A stretch of 64,000 nt of DNA, from NCBI GenBank assembly GCA_038210415.1, contig JBBQWS010000013.1, positions 1-64,000 of the forward strand, in the 5' to 3' direction. The stretch's first letter is position 1; every line of letters begins with the position of its first letter. The DNA comes from JBBQWS01 sp038210415 (GTDB lineage: Bacteria > Actinomycetota > Actinomycetes > Prado026). Positions 25,923 to 35,523 of the stretch are shown here, piece after piece. Below the pieces are notes generated by a model. The model had not been told where the DNA came from, ran no database searches, and was given only the letters and a program-made list of their open reading frames with translations. A program made the translations under genes and the position numbers.

Positions 25923-27498
25923 AGATCACCCGGATGGTCACGGACGTGTCGCCGCCACCGCTCACCGAGCTCACGCCGATTGCGGCCACGTGCTTGACCT
26001 CCTCGGTGGTGCCCGCCAGCGAGGCTCCGTCGCCCAGCGCCTTCCACACCTTCGAGAGGTCGACGAACACGATCGCCTGGGCCGTGCCGGGGTCGGCCAC
26101 CGCCTGCTGGAACAACGGGTCGGTCGTGATCGTGCCCGTGCCCGCACGCGCCACCGCTCGCGCGCTTGAGCCCACGTAGAGCCGGTTCCCGTCGACCCGC
26201 TGCGCCACCACCGAAGGATCCACACCCGCGGCCGACAGCAGCTTGTCCAACACCTCCTGCGCCTTTGCGCCGTCGGTCGTCTTCGCAGCCGCGACAACCT
26301 CGGGCGACGTGAGGTCGCCGGCTGCGCTCACGACCAGCTCGCTGCCGAGGACGGCCTTGAGGTCACCGGGCAGCTCGATGCCGTACTGCCCCTTCGCCTG
26401 CGTGATCGCCGAGCCGAGTCCGGGGAGCGCCGAGAGCGTCGCCCACGCCGAGTCGATCGACTGGTCGAGCCCCGCTACGTCCAGAACGGCCCAGGCGCCG
26501 GGCAGCACCGACCCGAGCGAGCTCACGGTGGCCCCGGCCGGCTTCGACTTGCCGCCGCGCACCAAGGTCCGCAGCTCGACCGAGTCGGACGTCGCGTGGA
26601 GGCCGAGCACGTAGCGACCCTGGTACGTCTGGTCGAGCAGCTTGGTCGAGGCCGAGCCGTCGGCGCCGAGCGCGCCGAGCCGACCGCCAACAGCCGACAG
26701 GGCAGATTTCAGCTGTTGGCCCACCTTGGTCGCATCGGCCCACGCGGTGACGATCTCGTCCGAGCCGAGCGCCTGTACGTCGTTGGTGAACTGCTCGTTG
26801 CCGGCCAGGCTGGCCGTCTTGGCGGCCTCGACTGCCTTGTGCGCTCCGTCGCCCGACGACGAGACCACGACGTAGCCACTCGAGAACGCGTAGTCGAACG
26901 AGCTGGCACCAGCCGACCGCTTCAGCTTGTCGAGCCCCGCGGCCGCCGCCTTCTCGTCCGTCTCCTGGAGCACCAGGAGTGCCTCTCCGCTCTTGCCGGT
27001 GCTGTCGGGGACGTCGGCCGCGGCGAACCGCTGCCCCAGCCAGGGCTTGATGTCCTGCTCGTAGTTCACGTCATTCGGGCCGGCCGACTCGGACAGCCGT
27101 CGCATCAGCCAGTCGCCGAACGACTTGTCGGAGTCCTTGAGCCCCGAGGCGTTCGGGAACTTCTGCAACAGCTGCAGCAGCGCGAGCTTCTGCCCGGCGG
27201 ACGGGTCGAGGTCGATCTTCACGAAGGCGACGGTGCTCGCCGGGAGCACCTCTTCCGGCTGGGCGCCACCACCACTGAGCACGTTGTACGCGGCGAACGC
27301 GCCACCCGCGACCGCCGCGACGGAGAGGGCCGCGACGGACGCCACGATCGCGGTGCGCCGCCTGGGGGCCCGGACACCGACGCCAGGGTCCGCGAGGATC
27401 TCGGTCGCGCGGAACGGGTTCCCCGCGTCGACTCCAGGCTGCGGCGGCGCGACCCAGAAGCTCGGCGCGTCGCTGGGCCCGCTCGTGTCTTCGTCCAT
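25915..27498 (-). CDS. DUF3352-type membrane-anchored protein
   Basis: A 527-residue protein with a cytoplasmic Pro-rich N-terminus, one transmembrane helix at about 50-75 (TAIVASVAALSVAAVAGGAF) and a large extracytoplasmic domain. The latter begins EVLPASTVAFVKIDLDPSAG, typical of DUF3352, and ends in beta-rich repeats with SGGGDTSVTIRV. Function is unknown; family members are common in actinobacterial envelopes. It is divergent from the class I fumarase with 106 bases between, and convergently overlaps the permease gene. Confidence 0.85.
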   Translation of the reverse strand: MDEDTSGPSDAPSFWVAPPQPGVDAGNPFRATEILADPGVGVRAPRRRTAIVASVAALSVAAVAGGAFAAYNVLSGGGAQPEEVLPASTVAFVKIDLDPSAGQKLALLQLLQKFPNASGLKDSDKSFGDWLMRRLSESAGPNDVNYEQDIKPWLGQRFAAADVPDSTGKSGEALLVLQETDEKAAAAGLDKLKRSAGASSFDYAFSSGYVVVSSSGDGAHKAVEAAKTASLAGNEQFTNDVQALGSDEIVTAWADATKVGQQLKSALSAVGGRLGALGADGSASTKLLDQTYQGRYVLGLHATSDSVELRTLVRGGKSKPAGATVSSLGSVLPGAWAVLDVAGLDQSIDSAWATLSALPGLGSAITQAKGQYGIELPGDLKAVLGSELVVSAAGDLTSPEVVAAAKTTDGAKAQEVLDKLLSAAGVDPSVVAQRVDGNRLYVGSSARAVARAGTGTITTDPLFQQAVADPGTAQAIVFVDLSKVWKALGDGASLAGTTEEVKHVAAIGVSSVSGGGDTSVTIRVIFS

Positions 27499-27604
27499 GA
27501 TCCCTGACCCCTGTCTGCGGCGCGCGGTGCCTGGCGGCGTGACTCAACAGGGCAGTGGGCCCACCCCACCGGAACTTCGACCGGCCCGGGCCTACCCTTG
27601 AGTC

Positions 27605-29257
<1,653 letters not shown>

Positions 29258-29281
29258 CCCGATCGGGCGCAGACTGAGCCC

Positions 29282-30694
29282 ATGACCGAGCGAATCGAGC
29301 ACGACTCCATGGGTGCCGTGGCCGTGCCCACCGATGCTCTCTGGCAGGCGCAGACCCAGCGGGCGGTCCAGACGTTCACACTGAGCGGCGAGCGGCTGGC
29401 CCCCGGACTGGTCCGGGCTCTCGCCTGGACCAAGCAGGCCGCTGCCCGGGTGAACGCCGAGCTGGGAGTGCTCCCGCTCGACGTCGCCACGGCGATCGAC
29501 GAGGCCGCGGCCGCCGTGGCCGGTGGCGAGCACGCCGACGCCTTCCCGGTCGACATTTTCCAGACCGGCTCTGGCACCTCGTCCCACATGAACATGAACG
29601 AGGTGCTCGCCACGCTCGCGTCCCGCGCGCTCGCTCGCGCCGTGCACCCGAACGACGAGGTCAACGCGTCACAGTCGAGCAACGACGTCTTCCCGACCGC
29701 GCTGCATGTGGCGGCGGCCGAGTCGGCGACCTCGTTGCTCGACGGACTGGCGCGGCTCGAGGAGTCGCTGCGACGCAAGAGCTTCGAGTTCGCCCACTAC
29801 GTCAAGCCCGGGCGTACGCACCTGATGGACGCCGTCCCTGTGACTCTGGGCGGTGAGCTGGGCGGGTACGAGATGCAGATTCACAAGGCAGGCCAAAGGA
29901 TCTCGGCGGCAATCGTGGATGTCGAGGAGATCCCGCTCGGGGGCACCGCCGTCGGCACCGGCCTCAACGCGCCGGCCGGGTGGCGGGTGCGCGTCGTCGC
30001 CGAGCTGGCCGACATCAGTGGGTTGCCGCTGCGCCCGGCGGTGAACGGCTACGAGGCGCAGTCGGCGCGTGACGCCCTGGTCGAGCTCTCCGGCCAACTG
30101 CGTGGTCTCGCGGTGAGCCTGACGAAGATCTGCAACGACCTGCGGTTGATGGGTTCCGGACCCACCGCAGGGCTGGGCGAGATCCACCTGCCGGACCTCC
30201 AGCCGGGCTCGTCCATCATGCCGGGCAAAGTGAACCCGGTCGTGCCCGAGTCGGTGCTCCAGGTGTGCGCACAGGTTGTCGGCAACGATGCTGCCGTCGC
30301 GTGGGCCGGTGCCGCGGGGGCGTTCGAGCTGAACGCGATGCTCCCGCTGATCGGCCGCAACCTGCTCGGCTCGCTGCACCTGTTGGACGGCGCAGTGCGG
30401 CTGCTCGCGAACAAGTGCGTCGACGGCATCACTGCCGACGCCGGGGCGCTCCGTCGCAGAGCCGAGGCGGCACCAGCGATCGTCACCGCGCTGAACGCCC
30501 GGCTCGGGTACGACGAGGCGGCCGCGGTGGCGAAAACTGCTGTGGCGCAAGGACTTTCCATCGCCGACGCCGTCGTCGAGCGAGGCCACGTAGCCGCGGG
30601 CCGACTCACGCGGGAACAGCTGGACGAGCTGCTGGACGTGGCCCGCATGGCCGACCCCGAGGGCACGCGCGAGAGCCCCCGACCGGAAGGGTAG
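29282..30694 (+). CDS. fumC: Class II fumarate hydratase
   Basis: A 470-residue homotetrameric fumarase needing no metal. It contains QTGSGTSSHMNMNEV, NASQSSNDVFPTALH, the KPGRTHLMDAVP active-site histidine and the superfamily signature GSSIMPGKVNP at residues 309-319. These assign it to the fumarase/aspartase superfamily, with fumarase much the best fit, though aspartase cannot be fully excluded by eye. It follows the class I enzyme by 24 bases, giving two non-homologous enzymes for one TCA-cycle step. The last codons lie in a terminator stem. Confidence 0.95.
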   Translation: MTERIEHDSMGAVAVPTDALWQAQTQRAVQTFTLSGERLAPGLVRALAWTKQAAARVNAELGVLPLDVATAIDEAAAAVAGGEHADAFPVDIFQTGSGTSSHMNMNEVLATLASRALARAVHPNDEVNASQSSNDVFPTALHVAAAESATSLLDGLARLEESLRRKSFEFAHYVKPGRTHLMDAVPVTLGGELGGYEMQIHKAGQRISAAIVDVEEIPLGGTAVGTGLNAPAGWRVRVVAELADISGLPLRPAVNGYEAQSARDALVELSGQLRGLAVSLTKICNDLRLMGSGPTAGLGEIHLPDLQPGSSIMPGKVNPVVPESVLQVCAQVVGNDAAVAWAGAAGAFELNAMLPLIGRNLLGSLHLLDGAVRLLANKCVDGITADAGALRRRAEAAPAIVTALNARLGYDEAAAVAKTAVAQGLSIADAVVERGHVAAGRLTREQLDELLDVARMADPEGTRESPRPEG

Positions 30695-30708
30695 GTCGGG
30701 GGCTCTCG
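30670..30708. terminator. Strong hairpin terminator after fumC
   Basis: A perfect 15-bp inverted repeat: CGAGAGCCCCCGACC at 30670-30684 pairs with 30694-30708 across a nine-base loop. There is no T-tract on the plus side. It overlaps the fumC stop codon and sits between convergent genes, so it could serve both strands as an L-shaped, U-less terminator of the kind common in actinobacteria. Confidence 0.8.
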
Positions 30709-30730
30709 TGATCGGTGGGACTGAAGGTAC

Positions 30731-31402
30731 TCAGTACCAGTGATGAGCCTGCCAGAAACTCCACGCAACGCAAGGGCTTCCGTAGGAGCCGGCGATGTAG
30801 GACAGGCCCCAGGAGATCTGAGTGGCCGGGTTGGTGCGCCAGTCGGACCCGGCGGACGCCATCTTGCTGGCCGGCTTGGCCTGCGGGATGCCGTACGCGC
30901 CGCTGGCGTTCTGCGCCGTGACGCTCCAGCCGCTCTCGTTGCTCCAGATCTGGTTGAGGCAGGAGAACTGCACGCCTGTCCAGCCACGCGAGGCGGCAAG
31001 GCGCTGCCCGAGCAGCCGGACGCTGCCGGAGTAGACGACCCGGACGACCGAGCGGCTGGCACGCGCAACTGCCACCGCACGGGCGGCACGAGCCTGCAGC
31101 ACCCGCACATGCGCGAGGTGTGCTGCGGTGGCGCGGGCGTTGGCGTTGTCCGCCGCCACCTTCGCAAGAGCGGCCCGCTGGCTCTGCAGCAGGGCCACGG
31201 AAGCAGCGGTCGAGTGGAGCAATCCTCGCTCGGAGTGGTCGCTGAGCGAGTTGGTGGTGTTGTTCAGGTTGATCAGCATCGGGTCCACAGAGGTGGATCG
31301 GGCCGATTCGGAGGCGGAGGCGGTGAAGCCACCCACCGTGAGAGAGGTCGCCGCAAGAGCGGCTACGGCCATGCCGACCCCCCGGACCGAGATCCGGTTC
31401 AT
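30731..31402 (-). CDS. Secreted lytic transglycosylase-like protein
   Basis: A 223-residue exported protein. It has a signal peptide (about 1-30, VGMAVAALAATSLTVGG then ASA), an Ala-rich helical region to about residue 125 and a C-terminal SLT-like domain. That domain contains NQIWSNESGWSVTAQNASGAYGIPQA, in which the Glu is the likely catalytic acid, and closes with WGLSYIAGSYGSPCVAWSFW. It resembles aggregation-promoting-factor/Rpf-like muralytic proteins. It should act on peptidoglycan outside the cell. The gene has a long, structured upstream region and ends near the fumC terminator. Confidence 0.85.
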   Translation of the reverse strand: MNRISVRGVGMAVAALAATSLTVGGFTASASESARSTSVDPMLINLNNTTNSLSDHSERGLLHSTAASVALLQSQRAALAKVAADNANARATAAHLAHVRVLQARAARAVAVARASRSVVRVVYSGSVRLLGQRLAASRGWTGVQFSCLNQIWSNESGWSVTAQNASGAYGIPQAKPASKMASAGSDWRTNPATQISWGLSYIAGSYGSPCVAWSFWQAHHWY

Positions 31403-31783
31403 CGAGCAGTCCTTCCAGCGGTTCGTCCGCCGCGCAACCGCGGCGCACGCTCTTCACCCCATGCACCGGGTCATCCGTCGTGTCGCTGGGGACGGTGACG
31501 CGGGCTCCGGGCACCTCATGGGGTGCGCCATCACGCTTGGGTTTCGTCGATCCGGAGCGGCGGGCGGTCACGCCTTGAGAAGGCGCCGGGCTCATACCCC
31601 TGAAGATCTATATCTGGGACCGCACGCAGGGTCTGACAGGTTTAACCATTGCGCGGTCGGGGTAGCCGTGGCAAGTCGGGACGGCGTGGACAAAGTCACA
31701 TAGTGCAGACCGTCATGGAGCGGTCACCCGGTGTGCTGCACTACTACACCTGGTTTGCGACCACTCATCCGATTTGTCGCACG
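31403..31783 (-). promoter_or_regulatory. Long structured leader and promoter region of the transglycosylase gene
   Basis: No protein gene is credible in these 381 bases. Read on the minus strand, a -10-like TATAGA lies at 31607-31612, which would give a 5' leader of about 200 bases. Inside it, CACCCCATG (31455-31463) pairs perfectly with CATGGGGTG (31517-31525). Within that loop a second stem forms from GTCATCCGTC and GACGGTGAC with one bulged base, and CGCCGCG/CGCGGCG (31428-31445) forms a separate hairpin near the start codon. Leaders of cell-wall hydrolase genes in actinobacteria often hold c-di-AMP riboswitches, but I could not match that consensus. Confidence 0.5.
31701..31743 (-). terminator. 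Nested hairpin downstream of phoH
   Basis: TAGTGCAG (31701-31708) pairs with CTGCACTA (31736-31743), and inside it GACCG (31708-31712) pairs with CGGTC (31721-31725). It begins about 40 bases beyond the phoH stop in the direction of transcription, so it could end that transcript. There is no clear U-tract. Confidence 0.4.
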
Positions 31784-33163
31784 CTACCCGAAGGGCAGGT
31801 CCTCCAACAACTCCGTCACCAGAGCCGCGATCGGCGACCGCTCCGAGCGGGTGAGCGTGACGTGGGCGAAGAGTGGGTGGCCCTTGAGCTTCTCGACCAC
31901 CGCGACCACCCCGTCGTGACGGCCGACCCGCAGGTTGTCGCGCTGGGCCACGTCGTGGGTGAGCACGACTTTCGAGCCCTGCCCGATCCGCGAGAGAACG
32001 GTCAACAACACGTTGCGCTCCAACGACTGTGCCTCGTCGACGATCACGAAGGAGTCGTGCAGCGAACGCCCACGGATATGCGTGAGCGGCAGCACCTCGA
32101 GCATGCCCCGGTCGATCACCTCGTCGATGACGTCCGGCGAGGCGACGGCACCAAGGGTGTCGAAGACCGCCTGGCCCCAGGGGCCCATCTTCTCCGCCTC
32201 GCTGCCAGGCAGGTAGCCCAGCTCCTGGCCCCCGACAGCGTAGAGGGGGCGGAAGACGACGACCTTGCGGTGCTGGCGGCGTTCGAGGACCGCCTCCAGG
32301 CCGGCGCACAACGCCAGCGCCGACTTGCCCGTCCCGGCTCGGCCACCCATCGAGACGATGCCGATCTCGGTGTCCAGCAGCAGATCCAGGGCGATGCGCT
32401 GCTCTGCGCTACGACCATGCAGCCCGAAGGCGTCTCGATCCCCACGGACGAGGCGCACCTGCTTGTCGGGCGTGACCCGGCCCAGCGCGCTGCCTCGGTC
32501 GGAGAGCAGCACAATTCCGGTGTGGCACGGGAGATCCATCGCCTCGGGCAGATCGATGCGGTCCTGGTCGAAGAGCGCGTCGATGTCCGAGGACCGGACC
32601 TCGAGCTCGGTCATCCCCGTCCAGCCGGACTCGACGGCGAGCTCGGCGCGGTACTCCTCGGCCTCCAGCCCGATGGCGGAGGCCTTGATCCGCAGTGGTA
32701 GGTCCTTCGAGACGAGGGTGACGTCGTAACCCTCCGCGGCGAGGTTCCTGGCCACGGCAAGGATGCGATTGTCGTTGTCGGCCAGGCGGAATCCGGCCGG
32801 GAGGATCGCGCTGTCGGTGTGGTTCAGCTCGACGCGCACGGTGCCGCCGTCGTCACCGATGGGCAGCGGCTCGTCGAGCCGGCCGTGGACCATCCGTAAG
32901 TCGTCGAGCAGCCGCAGCGCCTGGCGTGCGAAGTAGCCGAGCTCGGGGTGCGAGCGCTTCGCCTCCAGCTCGGAGACCACGACCACGGGGAGAACCACCT
33001 CGTGCTCGTGGAACCGCAGCAAGGCGTTCGGGTCACTGAGCAGGACGCTGGTGTCCAGCACGTAGGTGCGTCGCTCCGAACCCGCAGCTCGGCGGCGGGC
33101 GGGTGTGCTTCGAGGCGTGCGGGTCGTTGAGTCGGAACCGCGAGATGCGTTGCCAGCAGCCAC
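31784..33163 (-). CDS. phoH2: PhoH2-type protein: PIN domain plus PhoH ATPase
   Basis: A 459-residue fusion of an N-terminal PIN ribonuclease domain (TYVLDTSVLLSDPNALLRF, with DNDNRILAVA and TLVSKD later) and a C-terminal PhoH ATPase. The ATPase has Walker A GGRAGTGKSALALC, Walker B FVIVDEAQSLERN and the GSKVVLTHDVAQRDN motif. PhoH2 proteins couple RNA unwinding and cleavage. GTG at 33163 was chosen because CAGGAG lies about eight bases upstream; an ATG 24 bases earlier is possible. The N-terminal 35 residues are basic and unstructured. The gene is in the same neighbourhood as in mycobacteria. Confidence 0.92.
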   Translation of the reverse strand: MAAGNASRGSDSTTRTPRSTPARRRAAGSERRTYVLDTSVLLSDPNALLRFHEHEVVLPVVVVSELEAKRSHPELGYFARQALRLLDDLRMVHGRLDEPLPIGDDGGTVRVELNHTDSAILPAGFRLADNDNRILAVARNLAAEGYDVTLVSKDLPLRIKASAIGLEAEEYRAELAVESGWTGMTELEVRSSDIDALFDQDRIDLPEAMDLPCHTGIVLLSDRGSALGRVTPDKQVRLVRGDRDAFGLHGRSAEQRIALDLLLDTEIGIVSMGGRAGTGKSALALCAGLEAVLERRQHRKVVVFRPLYAVGGQELGYLPGSEAEKMGPWGQAVFDTLGAVASPDVIDEVIDRGMLEVLPLTHIRGRSLHDSFVIVDEAQSLERNVLLTVLSRIGQGSKVVLTHDVAQRDNLRVGRHDGVVAVVEKLKGHPLFAHVTLTRSERSPIAALVTELLEDLPFG

Positions 33164-33285
33164 GTTTGCACTCCTGCTCGGGCGCACCCGCCCGACGGTG
33201 GACTCGCGGACCGACGGTCGCCGATCCGTCAGGACGAACGTACGCCACGACTCCCCGTCGACCGGCGATGTGCTCGGCGTGTCCC

Positions 33286-34047
33286 TCAGCTGCCGTAGCG
33301 GCGGTGCCGAGCCCCGAACGCCCGCAACGCCCGCAGGAAGTCGACCTTGCGGAAGTCAGGCCAGTAGGCCTCACAGAAGTAGAACTCCGAGTGGGCGCTC
33401 TGCCACAGCAGGAAGCCGGAGAGCCGCTGCTCGCCGGAGGTGCGGATGACGAGGTCGGGATCGGGCTGGCCCCGCGTGTAGAGGTGCTCCGCGATGTGTT
33501 CGACGTCGAGGATCTCGGCAAGCTCCTCGATCGACGTTCCGCGGCCCGCGTAGTCCTGCAGCATCGAGCGCACGGCATCCGCGATCTCGCGCCGACCGCC
33601 GTAACCGACAGCGATGTTGACCATGAGCCCTGGGATGTCGCTCGTCCGCTCGGCCACGGACTTCAGCGCAGCGGCGGTCTCGTCGGGAAGCAGGTCGAGC
33701 GCCCCCATCGGGTTGACCCGCCACCGTCCGGTCTCACCGAGCTGGGTCACGGTTTCCTCGATGATCTCGAGCAGGGGAGCCAGCTCGGCCTGCGGGCGGC
33801 CGAGGTTGTCGGTCGAGAGCAGCCACAGGGTGACGACCTCGACGCCGACCTCCTCGCACCAACCGAGGAACTCCACGATCTTGTCTGCCCCGGCCCGGTG
33901 GCCGGCAGTCGCGGAAGTGCCGGCGACCTTGGCCCAGCGCCGGTTCCCGTCGAGGATGACCCCGACATGCCGGGGGATCCGGTCGGGTGGCAACGATGCG
34001 GCCAGCCGCCGTTCGTACGCCCCGTACAGCACGTGGGACAGTCCCAT
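33286..34047 (-). CDS. Cis-prenyltransferase (UppS family, short-chain type likely)
   Basis: A 253-residue cis-prenyl diphosphate synthase. The Mg2+-binding Asp33 is in HVGVILDGNRRWAK. TLWLLSTDNLGRP, VNIAVGYGGRREIADA, DLVIRTSGEQRLSGFLLWQSAHSE-type segments and an FCEAYWPDF end all match the family. Location beside hemolysin III and phoH2 mirrors the M. tuberculosis Z,E-farnesyl diphosphate synthase (Rv1086), so a short-chain product is more likely than decaprenyl, but chain length cannot be read by eye. ATG 34047 begins MGLSHVLYGAYE, typical for this subfamily. It is divergent from the hemolysin III gene. Confidence 0.92.
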   Translation of the reverse strand: MGLSHVLYGAYERRLAASLPPDRIPRHVGVILDGNRRWAKVAGTSATAGHRAGADKIVEFLGWCEEVGVEVVTLWLLSTDNLGRPQAELAPLLEIIEETVTQLGETGRWRVNPMGALDLLPDETAAALKSVAERTSDIPGLMVNIAVGYGGRREIADAVRSMLQDYAGRGTSIEELAEILDVEHIAEHLYTRGQPDPDLVIRTSGEQRLSGFLLWQSAHSEFYFCEAYWPDFRKVDFLRALRAFGARHRRYGS

Positions 34048-34143
34048 CGAGGTGCGCACCTCCAGCGAAGCCGATCTTGACGAATCCAGAGTAGCCCGCG
34101 AACCCCCGGCAACGGTGGCCTCGTCGCTCCTGGGATCGGCTAA

Positions 34144-34177
34144 GTTACGCCGCGGTAACCTACGGTGGCGTAGGTTA
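34144..34177. promoter_or_regulatory. Overlapping palindromes before the hemolysin III gene
   Basis: GTTAC(6)GTAAC at 34144-34159 overlaps a perfect 9-bp inverted repeat, TAACCTACG at 34156-34164 against CGTAGGTTA at 34169-34177. The second arm contains a -10-like TAGGTT and the ATG of the hemolysin III gene is 11 bases further on, so a bound protein would block transcription. Sites of this TACGGTA/TACCGTA flavour are known for TetR-type regulators of membrane-lipid genes. Confidence 0.6.
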
Positions 34178-34187
34178 GAGTGGCGCG

Positions 34188-34961
34188 ATGGACAGCGAGC
34201 AACCACAGCCGGACCTCGGCCGCACGGACGACCTGAGCCGCACGGACGACCTGACCGGTCGGATCGAGGACGCCGTCGACGAACGACTTGGCGCCGCCGT
34301 CCAGCGGGCCGGGGCCCTGGTGCCGGACTCCGTCAAGCCCAAGCTGAGGGGTTGGCTGCACGCAGGCGCGGTGCCGGTCGCGCTCGTGCTCGGCACGGTG
34401 CTCGTCACGCTCGCCAACGGGACCGCCGAGATCATCGCGGCCACCATCTACGCCATCACGACCGTGCTGCTGTTCACGGTCAGCGCGATCTACCACCGCG
34501 GAAACTGGTCGCCCCGGGCAGCGAAGCTGCTCAAGCGACTCGACCACGCAAACATCTTCCTGCTCATCGCGGGCACCTACACACCGTTCGCCGTGCTCCT
34601 GCTCAGCGGGGGCCAGCGGGTCGCACTGCTCGTCATCGCCTGGGCGGGGGCGCTGCTCGGCGTCGGCTTCCGGGTGTTCTGGGTCGGGGCTCCCCGGTGG
34701 TTGTACGTCCCGGCGTACGCCCTGCTCGGCTGGGTGGCCGTGGTCTACCTACCGGCGCTCACCCGTACGGGCGGCGTCGCCACTGTCACGTTGATCGCCG
34801 TCGGGGGCCTCTTCTACACCGTGGGCGGCATCGTCTACGGGACGAAGCGGCCCGACCCCTACCCCGCGTGGTTCGGCTTCCACGAGGTGTTCCACACGCT
34901 CACGCTGCTGGCCTATCTGTGCCAGTACATTGCCGTGTCCCTCGCGGTGTACGCCCACTAG
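34188..34961 (+). CDS. Hemolysin III / YqfA (PAQR-like) membrane protein
   Basis: A 257-residue integral membrane protein with about seven transmembrane helices after a 45-residue acidic N-terminus. Family marks are SAIYHRGNWSP (conserved His), LDHANIFLLIAGTYTPFAV and the C-terminal FHEVFHTLTLLAYLCQYIAV, whose histidines together form the metal site. Despite the name, family members are linked to membrane-lipid homeostasis rather than proven haemolysis. It is divergent from the prenyl synthase gene and preceded by strong palindromes. Confidence 0.92.
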   Translation: MDSEQPQPDLGRTDDLSRTDDLTGRIEDAVDERLGAAVQRAGALVPDSVKPKLRGWLHAGAVPVALVLGTVLVTLANGTAEIIAATIYAITTVLLFTVSAIYHRGNWSPRAAKLLKRLDHANIFLLIAGTYTPFAVLLLSGGQRVALLVIAWAGALLGVGFRVFWVGAPRWLYVPAYALLGWVAVVYLPALTRTGGVATVTLIAVGGLFYTVGGIVYGTKRPDPYPAWFGFHEVFHTLTLLAYLCQYIAVSLAVYAH

Positions 34962-34970
34962 CCCCGTCGG

Positions 34971-35492
34971 CTACGACGTCGGACCCTCGGCCCGCACCTT
35001 GGCCACCTGCTCCATGGCGGCGCGCAGGTCGCCAAGCCAGCTGTCGACGTTGGAACCGACCAGCTTGACGCACCACGCGAGCGCCTCCGACCTCGAGCGT
35101 GCGACGCCGGCGTCGACCAACGTGTCGAGCACGAGCCGCTCCTGCTGTCGCAGCCGCGACATCACCGGCACCGACAGCGTGGTGAACAGCTCACGGCGGT
35201 CGCCCACCTGAACGCCCCAGGCGACTTTGCGCCCGGTGCGGTGCTCGAGCTCGCGGGCGATCTCAATGCGCACCTCACGGGTGCGCTCGCGGAACTCCTT
35301 GACCCGACCGGAGACCGCGGCAGCGCGCTCGGCGTCGGATGCGTCGTCGGCGACGCCCGCCGGGGCGGTCAGCGTTCCGACCACCGTGATCTCCTCGCGG
35401 TCCAGGACCACCTCGGGAGCCCCTTCGAACCAGTCCTGCGGGAGCCGACCGGTGAGCCAGCCCCGCACCTTCTCGATGTGTTCAGTAGTCAT
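34971..35492 (-). CDS. Conserved actinobacterial protein of unknown function
   Basis: A 173-residue soluble protein. The first half (EHIEKVRGWLTGRLPQDWFE, then EEITVVGTL) is alpha/beta. The second half is helical with RSRSEALAWCVKLVGSNVDSW, reminiscent of a ribbon-helix-helix or dimerisation helix pair. I recall such proteins widely in actinobacteria without assigned function. The upstream region has tandem TTACAC-type repeats, so it might be autoregulated. It lies downstream of, and in the same direction as, the YyaL-type gene, 26 bases away. Confidence 0.6.
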   Translation of the reverse strand: MTTEHIEKVRGWLTGRLPQDWFEGAPEVVLDREEITVVGTLTAPAGVADDASDAERAAAVSGRVKEFRERTREVRIEIARELEHRTGRKVAWGVQVGDRRELFTTLSVPVMSRLRQQERLVLDTLVDAGVARSRSEALAWCVKLVGSNVDSWLGDLRAAMEQVAKVRAEGPTS

Positions 35493-35502
35493 GCCACGAG
35501 GA

Positions 35503-35523
35503 TTACACAGTTACACCGTTACG
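35503..35523. repeat. Tandem TTACAC repeats before the 173-residue protein gene
   Basis: TTACACAG, TTACACCG and TTACG follow one another at an eight-base pitch. Read on the minus strand this is GTGTAACTGTGTAAT, which also offers a -10-like TGTAAT about 13 bases before the ATG at 35492. It may be an operator overlapping the promoter. Confidence 0.35.

Noticed and set aside
31403..31600. A standard c-di-AMP (ydaO-yuaA) riboswitch
   Set aside because: The GGGGUGAAUC-like piece and the CCGAACCCGUCAGCUAACC-like core are not present in the right order; only a weak GGGGTGAAG resemblance is seen.
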